DNA of 64,000 bases from Actinomadura sp. NAK00032 (GTDB lineage Bacteria; Actinomycetota; Actinomycetes; Streptosporangiales; Streptosporangiaceae): assembly GCF_013364275.1 (NCBI RefSeq), contig NZ_CP054932.1, forward strand, positions 4,154,001-4,218,000, written 5' to 3'. Position numbers and translations under genes: made by a program. Of the stretch, positions 1-7,870 are shown in pieces. Numbering within the stretch: the first letter of the stretch is position 1; the number at the start of each line of letters is the position of its first letter. Below the pieces are notes generated by a model, which saw only the letters and a program-made list of their open reading frames with translations, made no database searches and had not been told where the DNA came from.

Positions 1-1147
1 GCTGCGCGGTGACCGTGCCGCCGTGCGCGGTGGCGGTCGCCCGGACGATCGACAGGCCCAGCCCGGAGCCGCGGTCGGACCGCACCCGGTCGTTGCCGAG
101 CCGCCGGAACGGCTCGAAGATCGTCTCGATCTCGTAGCCGGGCACCACCGGCCCGGTGTTGGTGACGGTGATCTCCGCCCACCCGTCCCGGCCGCGGGTC
201 GCGACCGCGAGCTCGCCGCCGTCGCGGTTGTGCCGGACCGCGTTCTCGACCAGGTTCTGCACCAGCCGCTCGACGAGCACCGGGTCGCCGGCCGTGGGCG
301 CCGGGCCGAGCCGGCGGCCGGTGGTGAGCCCGCGGTCCCGGGCCTGCGGGCCGGCCTGCTCCAGGACGTGGCCGGCGACCTCCGCGAGGTCGAGCGGCGC
401 CGCGTCCACCGCGATGTTCTCCGAGCCGGCGAGGGTGAGCAGGCCGTCGATGAGGCGCTCGTGCCGGCCGTTCACCACCAGCAGCGACTCGCCGAGCCGC
501 TTGACGTCGTCGGTGGCGTCCGGGCGGCGCACCGCCACGTCCACGAGGGTCCGGTTGATGGCGAGCGGGGTGCGCAGCTCGTGGGAGGCGTTCGCGACGA
601 AGCGCCGCTGCCCGTCGAACGCCCGCGCCAGCCGGCCGAGCATGGTGTCGAAGGTGTCGGCCAGCTCCTTGACGTCGTCGCGCGGCCCCCGGTAGGAGAT
701 GCGCTCGGTGAGGTCGTGGCTGCGCGCGACCCGCCGCGCCGTCTCGGTGATCGTGTGGACGGGGCGCAGCGCCCGGTCGGCGAGCAGCCAGCCGAACCCG
801 AGCCCGGCGGCGGCGACGAGGCCGAGCGCGACGCCGCCCTGGGTGAGCAGCGCGTTCAGCGTCTCCCGCCGGTAGGTCTCGCGCTCCTTGGTCAGCACCC
901 CCTCCACCCGCCGGACGGTGGTCTCCCCCGGCGGCCCGTCGGGTTGCCGAGTGAGCGACCACTCCGGGGCGGAGCCCGTGAAGACCTGGTTCACGTCCAC
1001 CGGGTCGGCCTGCTGCGGCAGGCTGTTCTTCAACAGCAGGTAGGTCAGCCCCAGCAGGACGATCCCGGCGCACAGGAAAAGGCCCGTGTAGAGCAGGGTG
1101 AGCCGCATCCGGATCGTCGGCCGCAGCCGCTCGGTGACGTGCGTCAT
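1..1147 (-). CDS. Sensor histidine kinase, C-terminal end cut by window edge
   Basis: Membrane histidine kinase of the EnvZ/PhoR class that should phosphorylate the adjacent OmpR-type regulator. Read on the minus strand it starts MTHVTERLRP, with a membrane helix near residues 12-35, an extracytoplasmic loop, and a second helix near 105-125. A HAMP segment follows, then the His box (NASHELRTPL), the N box (NLVENAVRHN) and the start of the G2 box (GSGLGLSIVRA). The frame stays open to base 1, so only the last residues are missing. Its ATG overlaps the TGA of the regulator gene (ATGA), so the two are translationally coupled. The divergent export operon is the probable target of the pair. Family assignment is firm; the signal is unknown. 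Confidence 0.93.
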   Translation of the reverse strand, partial: MTHVTERLRPTIRMRLTLLYTGLFLCAGIVLLGLTYLLLKNSLPQQADPVDVNQVFTGSAPEWSLTRQPDGPPGETTVRRVEGVLTKERETYRRETLNALLTQGGVALGLVAAAGLGFGWLLADRALRPVHTITETARRVARSHDLTERISYRGPRDDVKELADTFDTMLGRLARAFDGQRRFVANASHELRTPLAINRTLVDVAVRRPDATDDVKRLGESLLVVNGRHERLIDGLLTLAGSENIAVDAAPLDLAEVAGHVLEQAGPQARDRGLTTGRRLGPAPTAGDPVLVERLVQNLVENAVRHNRDGGELAVATRGRDGWAEITVTNTGPVVPGYEIETIFEPFRRLGNDRVRSDRGSGLGLSIVRATATAHGGTVTAQ

Positions 1148-1800
1148 GGAATGCGGTACCCCACTCCCGGGACGGTCTCGATGACCGGGGGATCGCCGAG
1201 CTTGCGGCGCAGCTTCATCAGCGTCACCCGGACGGTGTTGGTGAACGGGTCGGTGTGCTCGTCCCAGACCTTCTCCAGCAGCCGCTCGGCGGACACCACC
1301 GCGCCCTGCGCGCGCAGCAGCTCGGCGAGCACCCCGAACTCCTTGCGCGCCAGGTGGACGTACCGGCCGTCGCGGTACACCTCGCGGCGGGCCGGGTCGA
1401 GCCGGATCCCGGCGCGCTCCAGCGCCGGCGGCGCGGCCGGGCGGGCCCGCCGGCCGAGCGCCTGGATCCGCGCCACCAGCTCCTCGAACGCGAACGGCTT
1501 GGTCAGGTAGTCGTCGGCGCCGAGCCGCAGCCCGGCGACCCGCGCCGGGACGGCCACGGCGGCGGTCAGCATCAGCACCCGGACGAGCGCGCCCGACTCC
1601 ACCACCGCGCGGCACACGTCGTCGCCGTGCACGACGGGCAGGTCCCGGTCCAGGACGAGCACGTCGTAGTCGTTCACGCCGAGGCGCTCGAGCGCGGCGT
1701 CCCCGTCGTAGACCACGTCCACGGCGAGCGCCTCGGCCCGCAGCCCCTCGGCGATCGAATCGGCGAGCATCCGCTCGTCCTCGGCGATCAGTATCCGCAC
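1144..1800 (-). CDS. OmpR/PhoB-family response regulator
   Basis: DNA-binding response regulator of 218 residues. The receiver domain begins VRILIAEDE, with acidic residues, a phospho-acceptor Asp in VLVLDRDLP, and the conserved Lys in DYLTKPF. The C-terminal winged helix (about residues 125-218) ends in VPGVGYRIP, typical of OmpR-type effectors. The frame stays open upstream to 1881, but I place the start at the GTG at 1800: it lies directly before the receiver's first strand and has a GGGGGA ribosome site a few bases upstream. The longer version would add a low-complexity Arg/Gly/Pro tail. It is coupled to the kinase by ATGA overlap and diverges from the lipoprotein/ABC operon across an OmpR-like operator. 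Confidence 0.93.
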   Translation of the reverse strand: MRILIAEDERMLADSIAEGLRAEALAVDVVYDGDAALERLGVNDYDVLVLDRDLPVVHGDDVCRAVVESGALVRVLMLTAAVAVPARVAGLRLGADDYLTKPFAFEELVARIQALGRRARPAAPPALERAGIRLDPARREVYRDGRYVHLARKEFGVLAELLRAQGAVVSAERLLEKVWDEHTDPFTNTVRVTLMKLRRKLGDPPVIETVPGVGYRIP

Positions 1801-1868
1801 GTCCGCCGTCCCCCTGTCCGCCCGCCGTCCCTGCCCGCTCCTGCCCGGTCCAGCTTGGGGGAGCGGGC

Positions 1869-1908
1869 GTAACGCCGGCATAACGCGATCCGGTTACGCC
1901 GGGGTTAT
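1869..1908. promoter_or_regulatory. Four-box OmpR-type operator between regulator and export operon
   Basis: Two pairs of half-sites face each other. GTAAC (1869) and ATAAC (1880) form one pair, and GTTAC (1893) and GTTAT (1904) form the mirror pair. Within each pair the starts are 11 bases apart, the spacing expected for tandem OmpR-family dimers. GCGTAAC (1867-1873) is an exact inverted repeat of GTTACGC (1893-1899). The site sits in the divergent gap between the response regulator and the lipoprotein gene. Binding by this regulator is inferred. Confidence 0.6.
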
Positions 1909-1978
1909 CGCGCCGGCGGTGGACTTGCGCTCGGCGCCGGGCGACCGGTCCGGTGCGGACGACCGAGGAGATCGACCG

Positions 1979-2506
1979 ATGCGACGACAGATGCTCGTGG
2001 CGCTGGCGCTCGTCCCGGCCCTCGGCCTGGGGCTCCAGGCGTGCGGGGGCGACGGCGGCACCGGGGCGGGCGGCCCCGCCAAGGGCGCGAGCGACGACGA
2101 CAAGATGCGGAAGTTCGCCCAGTGCATGCGCGCCAACGGGGTGGACATGCCGGACCCGAAGGACGGCAAGGTCGAGATCCGCTCGTCCGCCGAGCCCGGC
2201 CAGGCCGGCCGCCCGCGCAACACCGGCGAGGCCGAGGCGGCGCAGCGCAAATGCGCGCACCTGATGCCGAACGGCGGCAAGCCGCGCAAGCCCGACCCGC
2301 AGGAGATCGCCCGCATGCGCAAGTTCTCCCAGTGCATGCGCGACAACGGCATCACGAAGTTCCCCGACCCCAAGCCCGACGGCTCCATGCTGCTGCAGGC
2401 CGGCCCCGGTACCGGACTGGACCCCGAGAGCACCCGGTTCAAGGAGGCGCAGAAGGCGTGCGCCAAGTTCAACCCCGAGCCGTCCAAGCCGGCGAGAACG
2501 AACTAG
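1979..2506 (+). CDS. Secreted lipoprotein with duplicated CMRxNG motif
   Basis: Predicted 175-residue lipoprotein of unknown function. A short signal peptide ends in a lipobox (LGLQAC, Cys22), followed by a Gly-rich stretch. The mature part contains two copies of the same motif, FAQCMRANG...DMPDP and FSQCMRDNG...KFPDP. Each is followed further on by another Cys (RKCAH and KACAK), so four cysteines could pair or bind a ligand. The start is the ATG preceded by GAGGAG; the open frame extends upstream, but this ATG begins the signal peptide. It is the first gene of the export operon and its stop overlaps the next start. Similar small lipoproteins accompany MacB-like ABC exporters in actinomycetes; the exact role is not known. 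Confidence 0.75.
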   Translation: MRRQMLVALALVPALGLGLQACGGDGGTGAGGPAKGASDDDKMRKFAQCMRANGVDMPDPKDGKVEIRSSAEPGQAGRPRNTGEAEAAQRKCAHLMPNGGKPRKPDPQEIARMRKFSQCMRDNGITKFPDPKPDGSMLLQAGPGTGLDPESTRFKEAQKACAKFNPEPSKPARTN

Positions 2507-3546
2507 TGGTCGGGAAGCGCACCATCGTGCTGACCGCGACCGGGGTCGCCGTGGCCGGGGGCGCGGGCCTCGCGACCCTCGGGCTCGGCGGCGACGAGCC
2601 GGCCGCCGCGCACCGGAGCCTGCCGCCCGCGACCGCGCCGATCCAGCGGACCACCCTCGCCGAGACCCAGGACGTGGACGGGACGCTCGGCTACGGCGGC
2701 GCCCGCACCGTCACCGGCGCCGGCCACGGCGTCCTCACCTGGCTCGCCGGGCCCGGCTCGGTCGTCACCCGGGGCCGGCCCGTGTACCGCGTCGACGACA
2801 AGCCCGTGCCGCTGCTGTACGGGAGGCTGCCGCTGTACCGGACCCTCGCCGAGGGGACCGAGGGCGCCGACGTCCTGCAGCTCGAACGGAACCTGCGGGC
2901 CCTCGGCTACACCGGGTTCACCGTCGACGAGACGTTCGGCGCCTCCACCGCCGCCGCCGTGAAGCGCTGGCAGGACGACCTCGGGGTGACCGAGAGCGGC
3001 CGGGTCGCGCCGGGCTCCGCCGTCGTCGCGGCGCGCCGGATCCGGGTCGCCGAGCGCAAGGCGAACGTCGGCGACCGTATGGGCGGGCCGGTCCTCACCT
3101 ATACCGGCACTACCCGCCTGGTGAGCGTCGACCTGGACGTGCGCTACCAGCGGCTCGTGAAGGAGAACACGGAGGTCGAGATCGAACTGCCGTCCGGCGA
3201 CACCGTCAAGGGGAAGGTCTCCTCGGTCGGTAAGGTCGCCAAGCAGGTGAGGGACGACAAGCCGGCCACCGTCGAGATCGAGATCTCGGTCGGCTCCCAG
3301 AAGAGGCTCGGCTCCTACGACAAGGCGCCGGTGACGGTGCGCTTCACCACGAGCCGGCGCCGCGGCGTCCTCGCCGTGCCGATCGGCGCGCTGCTCGCGC
3401 AGGGCGACGGCGGCTACGCCGTCCAGGTCGTGGAGAACGGACGGGTCCGGACGGTCCCCGTGACCACCGGCGTGTTCACCGCGGGCGACGTCGAGATCTC
3501 GGGGGACGGGCTGGCCGAGGGCATGAAGGTCGGGGTGCCCTCGTGA
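2506..3546 (+). CDS. Membrane-fusion-like protein with peptidoglycan-binding domain
   Basis: A 346-residue periplasmic adaptor-like protein for the ABC exporter that follows. It has an N-terminal membrane anchor (about residues 5-28) and a beta-rich lipoyl-like hairpin (VDGTLGYGG...VLTWLAGPGSVVTRG). A PG_binding_1 domain follows (ADVLQLERNLRALGYTG, about residues 125-165), then a HlyD/RND-adaptor-like beta-barrel (VEIELPSGDTVKGKVSSVGK). It starts at a GTG whose G is the last base of the preceding TAG. The insertion of a peptidoglycan-binding unit between adaptor elements is typical of Gram-positive MacA-like proteins. The stop overlaps the ATPase start by GTGA. Confidence 0.83.
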   Translation: MVGKRTIVLTATGVAVAGGAGLATLGLGGDEPAAAHRSLPPATAPIQRTTLAETQDVDGTLGYGGARTVTGAGHGVLTWLAGPGSVVTRGRPVYRVDDKPVPLLYGRLPLYRTLAEGTEGADVLQLERNLRALGYTGFTVDETFGASTAAAVKRWQDDLGVTESGRVAPGSAVVAARRIRVAERKANVGDRMGGPVLTYTGTTRLVSVDLDVRYQRLVKENTEVEIELPSGDTVKGKVSSVGKVAKQVRDDKPATVEIEISVGSQKRLGSYDKAPVTVRFTTSRRRGVLAVPIGALLAQGDGGYAVQVVENGRVRTVPVTTGVFTAGDVEISGDGLAEGMKVGVPS

Positions 3547-4232
3547 CGGCCGTCGTGGAGCTGAGAGAGGTCACCAAGACCTATCCGGGCGGAGTCACGG
3601 CGCTGGACGGCGTCTCGCTGGCCGTCGCGGAGCGGGAGCTGGTCGCGATCGTCGGGCCGTCCGGGTCCGGGAAGTCGACGATGCTGCACCTGCTCGGCAC
3701 GCTCGACCGGCCGAGTTCCGGCACCGTCCTGGTCGAGGGCACCGACGTGTCGCGGCTGACGGACCGGCGGCTGTCGGCGCTGCGCGCCCGGCGGATCGGG
3801 TTCGTGTTCCAGCAGTTCCACCTCGCCGCCGGGGTGAGCGCGCTCGACAACGTCGCGGACGGGCTGCTGTACGGGGGCGTGCCGCTCGCGCGGCGGCGCC
3901 GCCTGGCCCGGCACGCGCTGGAGCGCGTCGGGCTCGGGCACCGGCTCGGGCACCGGCCGCACCAGCTGTCCGGCGGGGAGAAGCAGCGGGTCGCGATCGC
4001 CCGCGCGGTCGTCGGGGAGCCGGCGCTGCTGCTGGCGGACGAGCCGACCGGCGCGCTGGACTCGGCCTCGGGCGCGGGCGTGCTGGACCTGCTGCGGGAG
4101 CTGGCCGGCGCCGGCACGACCGTCGTGCTCATCACGCACGACCGCGACATCGCCGCGCTGCTGCCCCGCCAGGTGGGGATGCGCGACGGCCGCGTCGTCC
4201 GCGACGGCGCGCGGGCGGAGGCGGCGCGGTGA
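3543..4232 (+). CDS. ABC transporter ATP-binding protein, MacB/LolD type
   Basis: A 229-residue ATPase that would power the adjacent FtsX/MacB-type permease. It shows Walker A (GPSGSGKST), Q-loop (FVFQQFH), signature (LSGGEKQRVAIARA), Walker B (LLLADEPTGALD) and switch His (VLITHD), all intact. The GEKQ variant and the short length are typical of the LolD/MacB subgroup, which exports lipoproteins, peptides or antibiotics by mechanotransmission rather than importing nutrients. The GTG start overlaps the stop of the adaptor gene and the stop overlaps the permease start, so stoichiometric expression is expected. Substrate unknown. Confidence 0.95.
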   Translation: MTAVVELREVTKTYPGGVTALDGVSLAVAERELVAIVGPSGSGKSTMLHLLGTLDRPSSGTVLVEGTDVSRLTDRRLSALRARRIGFVFQQFHLAAGVSALDNVADGLLYGGVPLARRRRLARHALERVGLGHRLGHRPHQLSGGEKQRVAIARAVVGEPALLLADEPTGALDSASGAGVLDLLRELAGAGTTVVLITHDRDIAALLPRQVGMRDGRVVRDGARAEAAR

Positions 4233-5428
4233 GCGCCCCGGCCGGGCACGTCCCGGCGCGGCTCGGCCCCGGGGACGCGCTGCGCGTCGGCGCCGCGGGG
4301 CTGCGGACGCGCCCCGCGCGGGTGTTCCTGTCCGCGCTGGGCATCGCGATCGGGATCGCCGCGATGATCGGCGTCGTCGGCATCTCGACCTCCAGCCGCG
4401 CCCAGCTCCAGGCCGCCCTCGACCGGCTCGGCACCAACCTCCTCACGGTCGGCCCCGGCCAGGACCTGTTCGGCGAGAACGCGGAACTGCCGGAGCAGGC
4501 GGTCGGCATGGTGGCCCGGATCCCGGGCGTGGAGTCGGCGTCGGCGACCGCGACGCTGGACGTCAGCGTCTACCGCAACGACCGCATCCCCGAGGGGCAG
4601 ACCGGCGGCATCGCCGTCCGCGCGGCGCGCCTGGACCTGCCGGCCACCGTCGGCCTCCGGACGGCCGCCGGCGGCTGGCTCAACGCGGGCACGGCGAAGT
4701 ACCCGGCCGTGGTGCTCGGCGCCGACAGCGCCGACCGGCTCGGCGTGGCGGCGCCGGGCGTCCAGGTGTGGCTCGGCTCGCAGTGGTTCACGGTCGTCGG
4801 CATCCTCGAACCGAACGAGCTGGTGCCGGAGGTGGACTCCACCGCGCTCGTCGGATGGGACGCCGCCGCCGTGCACCTCGGCTTCGACGGCCACCCCACC
4901 ACCGTCTTCACCCGCGCCCGCGAGGACGCGGTGGAGAAGGTGCGCGACCTGCTCGCCGCCACCGCGAACCCGCAGGCGCCGACCGAGGTCGAGGTCAGCC
5001 GACCGTCCGACGCGCTCGCCGCGCGGGACGCCGCCGACCAGGCGTTCACCGGGCTGCTGCTAGGCCTCGGCGCCGTCGCGCTGCTGGTCGGCGGTGTCGG
5101 GGTCGCCAACACGATGGTGATCTCGGTGCTGGAGCGCCGCGCCGAGATCGGGCTGCGCCGCGCCCTCGGCGCGACCCGCGGGCAGATCCGGCTGCAGTTC
5201 CTCACCGAGTCGCAGCTGCTCGCCGCGCTCGGCGGCGTCGGCGGCGTGGCCATCGGCATCGCCGTGACCGCGGTGTTCGCGGTGTCGCAGGGCTGGCCGA
5301 CCGTCGTCCCGGTGTGGGCGATGGCCGGGGGCGTCCTCGCCACGCTGCTGATCGGCGCGGTCGCGGGCCTGTACCCGGCCGTCCGGGCGGCCCGCCTCGC
5401 CCCGACCGAGGCGCTGGCGGCGCCCTAG
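4229..5428 (+). CDS. ABC transporter permease, MacB/FtsX type
   Basis: A 399-residue permease with the MacB layout. One N-terminal membrane helix (about residues 32-55) is followed by a large extracytoplasmic MacB_PCD domain (about 60-260), then three C-terminal helices of the FtsX domain. The coupling stretch RRAEIGLRRALGATRGQIRLQF is characteristic of the family. Together with the adaptor and ATPase it should form a MacAB-like mechanotransmission exporter or a cell-envelope stress response machine. It overlaps the ATPase gene by GTGA and ends directly against the convergent monooxygenase gene with no intergenic base. Confidence 0.93.
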   Translation: MSAPAGHVPARLGPGDALRVGAAGLRTRPARVFLSALGIAIGIAAMIGVVGISTSSRAQLQAALDRLGTNLLTVGPGQDLFGENAELPEQAVGMVARIPGVESASATATLDVSVYRNDRIPEGQTGGIAVRAARLDLPATVGLRTAAGGWLNAGTAKYPAVVLGADSADRLGVAAPGVQVWLGSQWFTVVGILEPNELVPEVDSTALVGWDAAAVHLGFDGHPTTVFTRAREDAVEKVRDLLAATANPQAPTEVEVSRPSDALAARDAADQAFTGLLLGLGAVALLVGGVGVANTMVISVLERRAEIGLRRALGATRGQIRLQFLTESQLLAALGGVGGVAIGIAVTAVFAVSQGWPTVVPVWAMAGGVLATLLIGAVAGLYPAVRAARLAPTEALAAP

Positions 5429-6562
5429 TCAGGGCAGGAAGTCGCTGACCCGGCGCAGCCAGCGCGTGTAGTAGACGCCGGTCAGGCCGTCGGGGACGAG
5501 GCGGGAGACGACCGCGGGCAGCCGGTTGATGTCCTCGCGGGCGGCGTGCCGGGCGACGATGCCCGCCTTCCGTGCGCGCCTGCGCTCGTACGCGCGCAGG
5601 GCCGCGGGCACGTCGCCCGGCGCGGCGCGCAGGGCGGCCGCCAGCGTCCAGGCGTCCTCCAGGGCCTGGTTGGCGCCCTGCGCCCGGGTCGGCGGCATCG
5701 AGTGCGCGGAGTCGCCGGCGAGCGTGACGCGCCCCGAGCTCCACCTGCGGGGGACGCGGTGGCGGTAGTGCGGGAACAGCTCCACGTCGCGGTCCCCGAC
5801 CGCGGCCAGGACGTCGGGCACGGGCGCGCACCAGTGCCCGAAGCGGCGGCGGATCTCCGCCAGCGGCGCGGCGAGCGGCGGCGCGTCCGGCGGCCAGTCC
5901 GGCGACCAGGGCATGTCGAACCACCACTGCAGCAGGCCGTCCCCGGCGGGCATGAGCCCGCAGCTCCCGCCCCGGCCCGTGATCATCATGCAGCGGCGCG
6001 AGGAGGCCAGCGCGACCGGGACGGGCCCGAGCCCCTGCCAGGTGCCCCAGCCGGTGGGCTCGCCGGGGTCGCGGCCCCACACGTGGGTCCGGACGACCGA
6101 GCGCCGCCCGTCGGCCCCGATCAGCAGGTCGGCCTCGGCGGGCGGCCCGGCGGCGAACTCGGCCCGCACCGTCCCGCCCTGCTGGACGACGCCGGTGCAG
6201 GCGCGGCCGTACTCGACCACCGTGTCCGGCAGGAGGGCCGCGAGGAGTCCGAGGAGGCGGCGGCGCGGCAGGCAGACGTTGGGGTGGCCGTGCACCCGCG
6301 CCGCCCGCGCGACGTCGATGGAGACCAGGCGCCGCCCGTCCGCGCCGTACTGCTCCATGACGTCGATCGGGGCGCCGGCGCCGTCCAGCGCCGCCCCGAG
6401 GGCGCGCAGGATGCCGGTCCCGTTGCTCCACAGCGTCACCGCCGCGCCGCCGGTGCGCGGGGCGTCCGCCGCCTCGGCGACCCGCACCTCGTGGCCGTCG
6501 GCCAGCAGCGCCGCGGCGGCGGCCAGGCCCCCGACCCCGGCGCCGATGATGAGAACCCGCAC
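5429..6562 (-). CDS. FAD-dependent aromatic-type monooxygenase
   Basis: A 377-residue flavoprotein of the PHBH-like class A monooxygenases. The N-terminal dinucleotide motif VLIIGAGVGGLAAA binds FAD. The DG motif region (DLLIGADGRRSVVR) and the C-terminal FAD/NAD motif (GDSAHSMPPTRAQGANQALEDA) are intact. Such enzymes hydroxylate or epoxidise aromatic and terpenoid substrates with NAD(P)H and oxygen. The substrate here cannot be deduced, and neighbours give no pathway context. The start is a GTG with a GGGGAGG ribosome site 7-8 bases upstream. It lies on the strand of xylBA but beyond a strong hairpin, so it is probably a separate unit. Confidence 0.88.
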   Translation of the reverse strand: MRVLIIGAGVGGLAAAAALLADGHEVRVAEAADAPRTGGAAVTLWSNGTGILRALGAALDGAGAPIDVMEQYGADGRRLVSIDVARAARVHGHPNVCLPRRRLLGLLAALLPDTVVEYGRACTGVVQQGGTVRAEFAAGPPAEADLLIGADGRRSVVRTHVWGRDPGEPTGWGTWQGLGPVPVALASSRRCMMITGRGGSCGLMPAGDGLLQWWFDMPWSPDWPPDAPPLAAPLAEIRRRFGHWCAPVPDVLAAVGDRDVELFPHYRHRVPRRWSSGRVTLAGDSAHSMPPTRAQGANQALEDAWTLAAALRAAPGDVPAALRAYERRRARKAGIVARHAAREDINRLPAVVSRLVPDGLTGVYYTRWLRRVSDFLP

Positions 6563-6642
6563 GATCGGCCTCCCCGGGACGGCGTCCCTTCACTCTCTCA
6601 GCGGGGTCCGCGGTCCGCGCACCGGGGTCGCCGCGGCACGGC

Positions 6643-6677
6643 GGAAGCCCGCCCCCGGGGAGGCGGGGCGGGCTTCC
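6643..6677 (-). terminator. Hairpin terminator downstream of xylA
   Basis: A perfect 13-base-pair stem (GGAAGCCCGCCCC, 6643-6655, with its complement at 6665-6677) encloses a 9-base loop. It lies 23 bases past the xylA stop. There is no T-run, as is common for terminators in very GC-rich actinomycetes. It separates xylBA from the monooxygenase gene. Confidence 0.75.
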
Positions 6678-6699
6678 GGGCGGACTTCGAGCCGCTCGG

Positions 6700-7860
6700 T
6701 CAGGAGCGCACGCCGTAGAGGTGCTCCAGGGCGAGCTGGTCGAGGTGCTCGAACGCGGTGCGGCGGGCGCCGAGGGCCTCGGCGTCGGCGGTGGCGCCGC
6801 GGACGGAGCGCCAGTCCTCGCCCTCGGCGAGGGTGGGCCGCGCGAGCTCCTCCACCTTGGCCTGGCGGAGGGCGTCCTGGACGTCGGGGTCGGCGCGGAA
6901 CGCGCGGACCTTCTCCCGCAGGATCAGCCAGTTGCGCATGCACGCCGCCGCCGACTCCCACACGCCCGCGTCGTCCTCGGTGCGCGGCGGCTTGAAGTCG
7001 AAGTGGACCGGGCCGTCGTAGTCGCTGCCGTCGATGAGGTCGACGACCCAGAACGCGCCGCGCGCGTTGCCGGCGCCGAAGCGCAGGTCCTGGTCGTAGC
7101 GGGGGCCGTGCTGCCCGTTCAGGTCGATGTGGAACAGCTTGCCCTGCCACAGCGCCTGGGCGAGGCCGTGCGCGTAGTTGAGGCCGGCCATCTCCTCGTG
7201 CCCGACCTCGGGGTTCAGGCCGACGGTCTCGGGGCGCTCCAGCGTCTGGATGAACGCGAGCGCGTGCCCGATGGTGGGCAGCAGGATGTCGCCGCGCGGC
7301 TCGTTCGGCTTCGGCTCGATCGCGAACCGCAGGTCGTAGCCCTGGTCGGCGACGTAGGCGCCGAGGACGTCGAACGCCTCCTTGTAGCGGTCCAGCGCGG
7401 CCCGCACGTCCTTGGCGGCGCCCGACTCGGCGCCCTCGCGCCCGCCCCAGCACACGTAGGTCTTCGCGCCGAGCTCGGCGGCGAGGTCGAGGTTGTCCAT
7501 GACCTTGCGGAGCGCGAACCGGCGGACGTCGCGGTCGTTGGCGGTGAACGCGCCGTCCTTGAAGACCGGGTGCCCGAACAGGTTGGTGGTGGCGGTGGTG
7601 ACCACGAGGCCGGTCTCCTCGAGGGCCTTGCGGAACGCGTTGACCTTCTCCTGCCGCTCGCCGGGCGAGGCGTCGAAGTCGAACACGTCGTTGTCGTGGA
7701 AGTTGACGCCGTAGGCGCCGATCTCCGCGAGCTCGCGGACGGCGCGGTCGGCGGGCATCGGCGGCCGGGTGCCGGGGCCGAACACGTCGACGCCCTGCCA
7801 GCCGACCGTCCAGATGCCGAACGAGAACCGGTCCTCGGGCGTGGGCGTGTAGTCGCTCAT
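6700..7860 (-). CDS. xylA: Xylose isomerase
   Basis: Converts D-xylose to D-xylulose with divalent metals; it is also able to act on glucose. The 386-residue length matches the short class I enzymes of Streptomyces. The catalytic-His segment NFHDNDVFDFDA, the substrate loop WGGREGAES, the metal-site sequence IEPKPNEPRGDIL and the EVGHEEMAG motif are all present, so it should be active. It is the second gene of the xylBA operon, 10 bases after xylB, with a GAGGAGG ribosome site overlapping that short gap. A hairpin terminator follows. Regulation by the divergent ROK protein upstream of xylB is inferred. Confidence 0.98.
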   Translation of the reverse strand: MSDYTPTPEDRFSFGIWTVGWQGVDVFGPGTRPPMPADRAVRELAEIGAYGVNFHDNDVFDFDASPGERQEKVNAFRKALEETGLVVTTATTNLFGHPVFKDGAFTANDRDVRRFALRKVMDNLDLAAELGAKTYVCWGGREGAESGAAKDVRAALDRYKEAFDVLGAYVADQGYDLRFAIEPKPNEPRGDILLPTIGHALAFIQTLERPETVGLNPEVGHEEMAGLNYAHGLAQALWQGKLFHIDLNGQHGPRYDQDLRFGAGNARGAFWVVDLIDGSDYDGPVHFDFKPPRTEDDAGVWESAAACMRNWLILREKVRAFRADPDVQDALRQAKVEELARPTLAEGEDWRSVRGATADAEALGARRTAFEHLDQLALEHLYGVRS

Positions 7861-7870
7861 GGGTTCCTCC

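Noticed and set aside
23..1510. Long plus-strand open frame over the two-component genes
   Set aside because: It is antisense to well-conserved kinase and regulator domains, has Arg/Pro/Gly-rich composition and no recognisable domain. It is a GC-bias shadow.
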